Assembly (NCBI RefSeq): GCF_040115645.1
Contig: NW_027096042.1
Span: 310,001 to 374,000 of the forward strand
DNA length: 64,000 nucleotides
Reading direction: 5' to 3'
DNA from: Euwallacea fornicatus
Taxonomy: Eukaryota; Arthropoda; Insecta; Coleoptera; Curculionidae
The notes under the pieces are model-generated. The model worked only from the letters and a program-made list of their open reading frames with translations. It was not told the origin of the DNA and did no database searches. Below, one piece after another: positions 51,064 through 61,929 of this stretch. Made by a program: the position numbers and the translations under genes. The first letter of the stretch is position 1. Every line of letters begins with the position of its first letter.

Positions 51064-54000
51064 ACGTAACTTCGGCAAATGAGCTCCAACTACCTTCAAA
51101 ATTTGACCACAGAATCACCTCGACGAGTAATTTAACACGACTAATAAGGCTTCATTGTATCTTGGTGAGTTTTCCAGAAAACGAGTAATTTATGTGCACA
51201 AACACACTTCTTTCGTGACTTTTCAAGCTATGAACCTACGTAACTTCGGCAAATGAGCTACAACTACCTTCAAAATTTGACCACAGAATCACCTCGACGA
51301 GTAATTTAACACGACTAATAAGGCTTCATTGTATCTTGGTGAGTTTTCCAAAAAACGAGTAATTTATATGCACAAACACACTTCTTTCGTGACTTTTCAA
51401 GCTTTGAACCTCCGTAACTTCGGCAAATGAGCTCCAACTACCTTCAAAATTTGACCACAGAATCATCACGGTGAGCTCTTCATCATGACTCATAAGGCTT
51501 CATTGTATCTTGGTGAGTTTTCCAGAAAACGAGTAATTTATGTGCACAAACACACTTCTTTCGTGACTTTTCAAGCTATGAACCTACGTAACTTCGGCAA
51601 ATGAGCTCCAACTACCTTCAAAATTTGACCACAGAATCACCTCGACGAGTAATTTAACAAGACAAATAAGGCTTCATTGTATCTTGGTGAGTTTTCTAGA
51701 AACGAGTAATTTATATGCACAAACACACTTCTTTCGTGACTTTTCAAGCTATGAACCTACGTAACTTCGGCAAATGAGCTCCAACTACCTTCAAAATTTG
51801 ACCACAGAATCACCTCGACGAACTCTTTAACATGACAAATAAGGCTTCATTGTATCTTGGTGAGTTTTCCAGAAAACGAGTAATTTATGTGCACAAACAC
51901 ACTTCTTTCGTGACTTTTCAAGCTTTGAACCTCCGTAACTTCGGCAAATGAGCTTCAAATACCTTCAAAATTTTACCACAGAATCACCTCGACGAGCTCG
52001 TGAATATGACAAATAAGGCTTCATTGTATCTTGGTGAGTTTTCCAAAAAACGAGTAATTTATATGCACAAACACACTTCTTTCGTGACTTTTCAAGCTAT
52101 GAACCTACGTAACTTCGGCAAATGAGCTCCAACTACCTTCAAAATTTGACCACAGAATCACCTCGACGAGTAATTTAACACGACTAATAAGGCTTCATTG
52201 TATATTGGTGAGTTTTCCAAAAAACGAGTAATTTATGTGCACAAACACACTTCTTTCGTGACTTTTCAAGCTTTGAACCTCCGTAACTTCGGCAAATGTG
52301 CTTCAAATTCCGTCAAAAATTGATCATAGAATCACCTCAACGAGCTCTTTCACACGACTAAGAAGGCTTCATTGTATCTTGGTGAGTTTTCTAGAAAACG
52401 AGTAATTTATGTGCACAAACACACATCTTTCGTGACTTTTCAAGCTTTGAACCTCCGTAACTTCGGCAAATGAGCTCCAAATCGCTTCAACATTTTACCA
52501 CAGAATCACCTCGACGAGCTCTTGAACAAGACAAATAAGGCTTCATTGTATCTTGGTGAGTTTTCTAGAAACGAGTAATTTATATGCACAAACACACTTC
52601 TTTCGTGACTTTTCAAGCTTTGAACCTCCGTAACTTCGGCAAATGTGCTTCAAATTGCTTAAAAAATTGATCATAGAATCACCTCAACGAGCTCTTTCAC
52701 ACGACTAATAAGGCTTCATTGTATCTTGGTGAGTTTTCTAGAAAACGAGTAATTTATGTGCTCAAACACACATCTGTCGTGACTTTTCAAGATTTGAACC
52801 TCCGTAACTTCGGCAAATGTGCTTCAAATTCCGTCAAAAATTGATCATAGAATCATCTAGTTGAGCTCTTCATCATGACTCAGAAGGCTTCATTGTATCT
52901 TGGTGAGTTTTCCAGAAAACGAGTAATTTATGTGCACAAACATACTTCTTTCGTGACTTTTCAAGTTTTGAACCTCCGTAACTTCGGCAAATGAGCTCCA
53001 ACTACCTTCAAAATTTGACCACAGAATCATCACGGTGAGCTCTTCATCATGACTCATAAGGCTTCATTGTATCTTGGTGAGTTTTCCAGAAAACGAGTAA
53101 TTTATGTGCACAAACACACTTCTTTCGTGACTTTACAAGCTATGAACCTACGTAACTTCGGCAAATGAGCTCCAACTACCTTCAAAATTTGACCACAGAA
53201 TCACCTCGACGAACTCTTTAACATGACAAATAAGACTTCATTGTATCTTGGTGAGTTTTCTAGAAAACGAGTAATTTATGTGCTCAAACACACATCTTTC
53301 GTGACTTTCCAAGTTTTGAACCTACGTAACTTCGGCAAATGAGGTCCAACTACCTTCAAAATTTGACCACAGAATCACCTCGACGAACTCTTTAACATGA
53401 CAAATAAGACTTCATTGTATCTTGGTGAGTTTTCTAGAAAACGAGTAATTTATGTGCTCAAACACACATCTTTCGTGACTTTCCAAGTTTTGAACCTACG
53501 TAACTTCGGCAAATGAGGTCCAACTACCTTCAAAATTTGACCACAGAATCATCACGGTGAGCACTTTAACATGACAAATAAGGCTTCATTGTATCTTGGT
53601 GAGTTTTCTAGAAAACGAGTAATTTATGTGCTCAAACACACATCTTTCGTGACTTTTCAAGTTTTGAACCTACGTAACTTCGGCAAATGAGCTCCAACTA
53701 CCTTCAAAATTTGACCACAGAATCACCTCGACGAGCTCTTTAACATGACAAATAAGGCTTCATTGTATCTTGGTGAGTTTTCCAGAAAACGAGTAATTTA
53801 TGTGCACAAACATACTTCTTTCGTGACTTTTCAAGTTTTGAACCTCCGTAACTTCGGCAAATGAGCTCCAACTACCTTCAAAATTTGACCACAGAATCAC
53901 CTCGACGAGTAATTTAACACGACTAATAAGGCTTCATTGTATCTTGGTGAGTTTTCTAGAAAACGAGTAATTTATGTGCTCAAACACACATCTTTCGTGA

Positions 54001-54768
54001 CTTTTCAAGTTTTGAACCTACGTAACTTCGGCAAATGAGCTCCAACTACCTTCAAAATTTGACCACAGAATCACCTCGACGAGCTCTTTAAAATGACAAA
54101 TAAGGCTTCATTGTATCTTGGTGAGTTTTCCAGCAAAACGAGTAATTTATGTGCACAAACATACTTCTTTCGTGACTTTTCAAGTTTTGAACCTCCGTAA
54201 CTTCGGCAAATGAGCTCCAACTACCTTCAAAATTTGACCACAGAATCACCTCGACGAGTAATTTAACACGACTAATAAGGCTTCATTGTATCTTGGTGAG
54301 TTTTCTAGAAAACGAGTAATTTATGTGCTGAAACACACATGTTTCGTGACTTTTCAAGTTTTGAACCTACGTAACTTCGGCAAATGAGCTCCAACTACCT
54401 TCAAAATTTGACCACAGAATCACCTCGACGAGTAATTTAACACGACTAATAAGGCTTCATTGTATCTTGGTGAGTTTTCCAGAAAACGAGTAATTTATGT
54501 GCACAAACACACTTCTTTCGTGACTTTTCAAGCTATGAACCTACGTAACTTCGGCAAATGAGCTACAACTACCTTCAAAATTTGGCCACAGAATCACCTC
54601 GACGAGTAATTTAACACGATTAATAAGGCTTCATTGTATCTTGGTGAGTTTTCCAAAAAACGAGTAATTTATATGCACAAACACACTTCTTTCGTGACTT
54701 TTCAAGCTTTGAACCTCCGTAACTTCGGCAAATGAGCTCCAACTACCTTCAAAATTTGACCACAGAAT
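51064..54768. repeat. About 3.7-kb block, copy 2 (long-range duplication)
   Basis: This is the partner of 42190-45720. It is one monomer longer because of the tandem monomer at 53234-53581. Small differences are GCTACAACTACC near 51256 against GCTACAATTACC in copy 1, and CGATTAATAAGG near 54617 against CGATCAATAAGG. It ends near 54768, where this copy continues CACCTCGACGAGC and the other TCATCACGGTGAG. Confidence 0.85.
53234..53581. repeat. Single-monomer tandem duplication (2 x 174 bp)
   Basis: Two adjacent monomers both start GACTTCATTG (53234 and 53408) and share GACTTTCCAAG and GAGGTCCAAC. The first continues CACCTCGACGAACTC and the second TCATCACGGTGAGCAC. In the equivalent places at 38611, 40873, 44362 and 48189 there is only one such monomer. 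This is therefore an extra copy produced after the larger block was duplicated. Confidence 0.9.
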
Positions 54769-54975
54769 CACCTCGACGAGCTCTTTAAAATGACAAATAA
54801 GGCTTCATTGTATCTTGGTGAGTTTTCCAGCAAAACGAGTAATTTATGTGCACAAACATACTTCTTTCGTGACTTTTCAAGTTTTGAACCTCCGTAACTT
54901 CGGCAAATGAGCTCCAACTACCTTCAAAATTTGACCACAGAATCACCTCGACGAGTAATTTAACACGACTAATAA

Positions 54976-57900
54976 GGCTTCATTGTATCTTGGTGAGTTT
55001 TCCAGAAAACGAGTAATTTATGTGCACAAACAAACTTCTTTCGTGACTTTTCAAGCTTTGAACCTCCGTAACTTCGGCAAATGAGCTTCAAATACCTTCA
55101 AAATTTTACCACAGAATCACCTCGACGAGCTCGTGAATATGACAAATAAGGCTTCATTGTATCTTGGTGAGTTTTCCAAAAAACGAGTAATTTATATGCA
55201 CAAACACACTTCTTTCGTGACTTTTCAAGCTATGAACCTACGTAACTTCGGCAAATGAGCTCCAACTACCTTCAAAATTTGACCACAGAATCACCTCGAC
55301 GAGTAATTTAACACGACTAATAAGGCTTCATTGTATATTGGTGAGTTTTCCAAAAAACGAGTAATTTATGTGCACAAACACACTTCTTTCGTGACTTTTC
55401 AAGCTTTGAACCTCCGTAACTTCGGCAAATGTGCTTCAAATTCCGTCAAAAATTGATCATAGAATCACCTCAACGAGCTCTTTCACACGACTAAGAAGGC
55501 TTCATTGTATCTTGGTGAGTTTTCTAGAAAACGAGTAATTTATGTGCACAAACACACATCTTTCGTGACTTTTCAAGCTTTGAACCTCCGTAACTTCGGC
55601 AAATGAGCTCCAAATCGCTTCAACATTTTACCACAGAATCACCTCGACGAGCTCTTGAACAAGACAAATAAGGCTTCATTGTATCTTGGTGAGTTTTCTA
55701 GAAACGAGTAATTTATATGCACAAACACACTTCTTTCGTGACTTTTCAAGCTTTGAACCTCCGTAACTTCGGCAAATGTGCTTCAAATTGCTTAAAAAAT
55801 TGATCATAGAATCACCTCAACGAGCTCTTTCACACGACTAATAAGGCTTCATTGTATCTTGGTGAGTTTTCTAGAAAACGAGTAATTTATGTGCTCAAAC
55901 ACACATCTGTCGTGACTTTTCAAGATTTGAACCTCCGTAACTTCGGCAAATGTGCTTCAAATTCCGTCAAAAATTGATCATAGAATCATCTAGTTGAGCT
56001 CTTCATCATGACTCAGAAGGCTTCATTGTATCTTGGTGAGTTTTCCAGAAAACGAGTAATTTATGTGCACAAACATACTTCTTTCGTGACTTTTCAAGTT
56101 TTGAACCTCCGTAACTTCGGCAAATGAGCTCCAACTACCTTCAAAATTTGACCACAGAATCACCTCGACGAACTCTTTAACATGACAAATAAGGCTTCAT
56201 TGTATCTTGGTGAGTTTTCTAGAAAACGAGTAATTTATGTGCTCAAACACACATCTTTCGTGACTTTTCAAGTTTTGAACCTACGTAACTTCGGCAAATG
56301 AGCTCCAACTACCTTCAAAATTTGACCACAGAATCACCTCGACGAGTAATTTAACAAGACAAATAAGGCTTCATTGTATCTTGGTGAGTTTTCCAGAAAA
56401 CGAGTAATTTATGTGCACAAACATACTTCTTTCGTGACTTTTCACGTTTTGAACCTCCGTAACTTCGGCAAATGAGCTCCAACTACCTTCAAAATTTGAC
56501 CACAGAATCACCTCGACGAGCTCGTGAATATGACAAATAAGGCTTCATTGTATCTTGGTGAGTTTTCCAGAAAACGAGTAATTTATGTGCACAAACACAC
56601 TTCTTTCGTGACTTTTCAAGTTTTGAACCTCCGTAACTTCGGCAAATGAGCTTCAAATACCTTCAAAATTTTACCACAGAATCACCTCGACGAGCTCGTG
56701 AATATGACAAATAAGGCTTCATTGTATCTTGGTGAGTTTTCCAAAAAACGAGTAATTTATATGCACAAACACACTTCTTTCGTGACTTTTCAAGCTATGA
56801 ACCTACGTAACTTCGGCAAATGAGCTCCAACTACCTTCAAAATTTGACCACAGAATCACCTCGACGAACTCTTTAACATGACAAATAAGGCTTCATTGTA
56901 TCTTGGTGAGTTTTCTAGAAAACGAGTAATTTATGTGCTCAAACACACATCTTTCGTGACTTTTCAAGTTTTGAACCTACGTAACTTCGGCAAATGAGCT
57001 CCAACTACCTTCAAAATTTGACCACAGAATCACCTCGACGAGTAATTTAACAAGACAAATAAGGCTTCATTGTATCTTGGTGAGTTTTCTAGAAACGAGT
57101 AATTTATATGCACAAACACACTTCTTTCGTGACTTTTCAAGCTATGAACCTACGTAACTTCGGCAAATGAGCTCCAACTACCTTCAAAATTTGACCACAG
57201 AATCACCTCGACGAACTCTTTAACATGACAAATAAGGCTTCATTGTATCTTGGTGAGTTTTCCAGAAAACGAGTAATTTATGTGCACAAACACACTTCTT
57301 TCGTGACTTTTCAAGCTTTGAACCTCCGTAACTTCGGCAAATGAGCTTCAAATACCTTCAAAATTTTACCACAGAATCACCTCGACGAGCTCGTGAATAT
57401 GACAAATAAGGCTTCATTGTATCTTGGTGAGTTTTCCAAAAAACGAGTAATTTATATGCACAAACACACTTCTTTCGTGACTTTTCAAGCTATGAACCTA
57501 CGTAACTTCGGCAAATGAGCTCCAACTACCTTCAAAATTTGACCACAGAATCACCTCGACGAGTAATTTAACACGACTAATAAGGCTTCATTGTATATTG
57601 GTGAGTTTTCCAAAAAACGAGTAATTTATGTGCACAAACACACTTCTTTCGTGACTTTTCAAGCTTTGAACCTCCGTAACTTCGGCAAATGTGCTTCAAA
57701 TTCCGTCAAAAATTGATCATAGAATCACCTCAACGAGCTCTTTCACACGACTAAGAAGGCTTCATTGTATCTTGGTGAGTTTTCTAGAAAACGAGTAATT
57801 TATGTGCACAAACACACATCTTTCGTGACTTTTCAAGCTTTGAACCTCCGTAACTTCGGCAAATGAGCTCCAAATCGCTTCAACATTTTACCACAGAATC

Positions 57901-58650
57901 ACCTCGACGAGCTCTTGAACAAGACAAATAAGGCTTCATTGTATCTTGGTGAGTTTTCTAGAAACGAGTAATTTATATGCACAAACACACTTCTTTCGTG
58001 ACTTTTCAAGCTTTGAACCTCCGTAACTTCGGCAAATGTGCTTCAAATTGCTTAAAAAATTGATCATAGAATCACCTCAACGAGCTCTTTCACACGACTA
58101 ATAAGGCTTCATTGTATCTTGGTGAGTTTTCTAGAAAACGAGTAATTTATGTGCTCAAACACACATCTGTCGTGACTTTTCAAGATTTGAACCTCCGTAA
58201 CTTCGGCAAATGTGCTTCAAATTCCGTCAAAAATTGATCATAGAATCATCTAGTTGAGCTCTTCATCATGACTCAGAAGGCTTCATTGTATCTTGGTGAG
58301 TTTTCCAGAAAACGAGTAATTTATGTGCACAAACATACTTCTTTCGTGACTTTTCAAGTTTTGAACCTCCGTAACTTCGGCAAATGAGCTCCAACTACCT
58401 TCAAAATTTGACCACAGAATCACCTCGACGAACTCTTTAACATGACAAATAAGGCTTCATTGTATCTTGGTGAGTTTTCTAGAAAACGAGTAATTTATGT
58501 GCTCAAACACACATCTTTCGTGACTTTTCAAGTTTTGAACCTACGTAACTTCGGCAAATGAGCTCCAACTACCTTCAAAATTTGACCACAGAATCACCTC
58601 GACGAGTAATTTAACAAGACAAATAAGGCTTCATTGTATCTTGGTGAGTT
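54976..58650. repeat. 13-monomer-spaced duplication (offset 2260 bp)
   Basis: Bases 54976-56391 recur at 57236-58650. Markers are GTATATTGG (55333, 57593), CAACATTTTACC (55622, 57882 for AACATT), TCTAGTTGAG and GAGTAATTTAACAAGAC (56345, 58605). The first copy has a private CAAACAAACTTC near 55027. The intervening part 56392-57235 has its own partner at 61957-62800. Confidence 0.85.
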
Positions 58651-59316
58651 TTCTAGAAAACGAGTAATTTATGTGCTCAAACACACATCTTTCGTGACTT
58701 TTCAAGTTTTGAACCTACGTAACTTCGGCAAATGAGGTCCAACTACCTTCAAAATTTGACCACAGAATCATCACGGTGAGCTCTTCATCATGACTCATAA
58801 GGCTTCATTGTATCTTGGTGAGTTTTCCAGAAAACGAGTAATTTATGTGCACAAACACACTTCTTTCGTGACTTTTCAAGCTATGAACCTACGTAACTTC
58901 GGCAAATGAGCTCCAACTACCTTCAAAATTTGACCACAGAATCACCTCGACGAACTCTTTAACATGACAAATAAGGCTTCATTGTATCTTGGTGAGTTTT
59001 CTAGAAAACGAGTAATTTATGTGCTCAAACACACATCTTTCGTGACTTTTCAAGTTTTGAACCTACGTAACTTCGGCAAATGAGGTCCAACTACCTTCAA
59101 AATTTGACCACAGAATCATCACGGTGAGCTCTTCATCATGACTCATAAGGCTTCATTGTATCTTGGTGAGTTTTCCAGAAAACGAGTAATTTATGTGCAC
59201 AAACAAACTTCTTTCGTGACTTTTCAAGCTATGAACCTACGTAACTTCGGCAAATGAGCTCCAACTACCTTCAAAATTTGACCACAGAATCACCTCGACG
59301 AACTCTTTAACATGAC
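58621..59316. repeat. 2-monomer tandem duplication (348 bp)
   Basis: Units 58621-58968 and 58969-59316 are offset by 348 bp. Each contains a TCTAGAAAAC monomer with GAGGTCCAAC (58735, 59083) and TCATCACGG, then a CCAGAAAAC monomer with GCTATGAACC. A private change in unit 2 is CAAACAAACTTC near 59203 against CAAACACACTTC. The same change occurs near 55027, either by chance or by conversion. Confidence 0.85.
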
Positions 59317-61929
59317 AAATAAGGCTTCATTGTATCTTGGTGAGTTTTCCAGAAAACGAGTAATTTATGTGCACAAACACACTTCTTTCGTGACTTTTCA
59401 AGTTTTGAACCTCCGTAACTTCGGCAAATGAGCTTCAAATACCTTCAAAATTTTACCACAGAATCACCTCGACGAGCTCGTGAATATGACAAATAAGGCT
59501 TCATTGTATCTTGGTGAGTTTTCCAAAAAACGAGTAATTTATATGCACAAACACACTTCTTTCGTGACTTTTCAAGCTATGAACCTACGTAACTTCGGCA
59601 AATGAGCTCCAACTACCTTCAAAATTTGACCACAGAATCACCTCGACGAGTAATTTAACACGACTAATAAGGCTTCATTGTATCTTGGTGAGTTTTCCAA
59701 AAAACGAGTAATTTATATGCACAAACACACTTCTTTCGTGACTTTTCAAGCTTTGAACCTCCGTAACTTCGGCAAATGTGCTTCAAATTCCGTCAAAAAT
59801 TGATCATAGAATCACCTCAACGAGCTCTTTCACACGACTAAGAAGGCTTCATTGTATCTTGGTGAGTTTTCTAGAAAACGAGTAATTTATGTGCACAAAC
59901 ACACATCTTTCGTGACTTTTCAAGCTTTGAACCTCCGTAACTTCGGCAAATGAGCTCCAAATCGCTTCAACATTTTACCACAGAATCACCTCGACGAGCT
60001 CTTGAACAAGACAAATAAGGCTTCATTGTATCTTGGTGAGTTTTCTAGAAACGAGTAATTTATATGCACAAACACACTTCTTTCGTGACTTTTCAAGCTT
60101 TGAACCTCCGTAACTTCGGCAAATGTGCTTCAAATTGCTTAAAAAATTGATCATAGAATCACCTCAACGAGCTCTTTCACACGACTAATAAGGCTTCATT
60201 GTATCTTGGTGAGTTTTCTAGAAAACGAGTAATTTATGTGCTCAAACACACATCTGTCGTGACTTTTCAAGATTTGAACCTCCGTAACTTCGGCAAATGT
60301 GCTTCAAATTCCGTCAAAAATTGATCATAGAATCACCTAGTTGAGCTCTTCATCATGACTCAGAAGGCTTCATTGTATCTTGGTGAGTTTTCCAGAAAAC
60401 GAGTAATTTATGTGCACAAACATACTTCTTTCGTGACTTTTCAAGTTTTGAACCTCCGTAACTTCGGCAAATGAGCTCCAACTACCTTCAAAATTTGACC
60501 ACAGAATCATCACGGTGAGCTCTTCATCATGACTCATAAGGCTTCATTGTATCTTGGTGAGTTTTCCAGAAAACGAGTAATTTATGTGCACAAACACACT
60601 TCTTTCGTGACTTTACAAGCTATGAACCTACGTAACTTCGGCAAATGAGCTCCAACTACCTTCAAAATTTGACCACAGAATCACCTCGACGAACTCTTTA
60701 ACATGACAAATAAGGCTTCATTGTATCTTGGTGAGTTTTCTAGAAAACGAGTAATTTATGTGCTCAAACACACTTCTTTCGTGACTTTTCAAGCTATGAA
60801 CCTACGTAACTTCGGCAAATGAGCTACAACTACCTTCAAAATTTGGCCACAGAATCACCTCGACGAGTAATTTAACACGATTAATAAGGCTTCATTGTAT
60901 CTTGGTGAGTTTTCCAAAAAACGAGTAATTTATATGCACAAACACACTTCTTTCGTGACTTTTCAAGCTTTGAACCTCCGTAACTTCGGCAAATGAGCTC
61001 CAACTACCTTCAAAATTTGACCACAGAATCATCACGGTGAGCTCTTTAACATGACAAATAAGGCTTCATTGTATCTTGGTGAGTTTTCTAGAAAACGAGT
61101 AATTTATGTGCTCAAACACACATCTTTCGTGACTTTTCAAGTTTTGAACCTACGTAACTTCGGCAAATGAGCTCCAACTACCTTCAAAATTTGACCACAG
61201 AATCACCTCGACGAGCTCTTTAACATGACAAATAAGGCTTCATTGTATCTTGGTGAGTTTTCCAGAAAACGAGTAATTTATGTGCACAAACATACTTCTT
61301 TCGTGACTTTTCACGTTTTGAACCTCCGTAACTTCGGCAAATGAGCTCCAACTACCTTCAAAATTTGACCACAGAATCACCTCGACGAGTAATTTAACAC
61401 GACTAATAAGGCTTCATTGTATCTTGGTGAGTTTTCTAGAAAACGAGTAATTTATGTGCTCAAACACACATCTTTCGTGACTTTTCAAGTTTTGAACCTA
61501 CGTAACTTCGGCAAATGAGCTCCAACTACCTTCAAAATTTGACCACAGAATCACCTCGACGAACTCTTTAACATGACAAATAAGGCTTCATTGTATCTTG
61601 GTGAGTTTTCTAGAAAACGAGTAATTTATGTGCTCAAACACACATCTTTCGTGACTTTCCAAGTTTTGAACCTACGTAACTTCGGCAAATGAGGTCCAAC
61701 TACCTTCAAAATTTGACCACAGAATCATCACGGTGAGCTCTTTAACATGACAAATAAGGCTTCATTGTATCTTGGTGAGTTTTCTAGAAAACGAGTAATT
61801 TATGTGCTCAAACACACATCTTTCGTGACTTTTCAAGTTTTGAACCTACGTAACTTCGGCAAATGAGCTCCAACTACCTTCAAAATTTGACCACAGAATC
61901 ACCTCGACGAGCTCTTTAACATGACAAAT

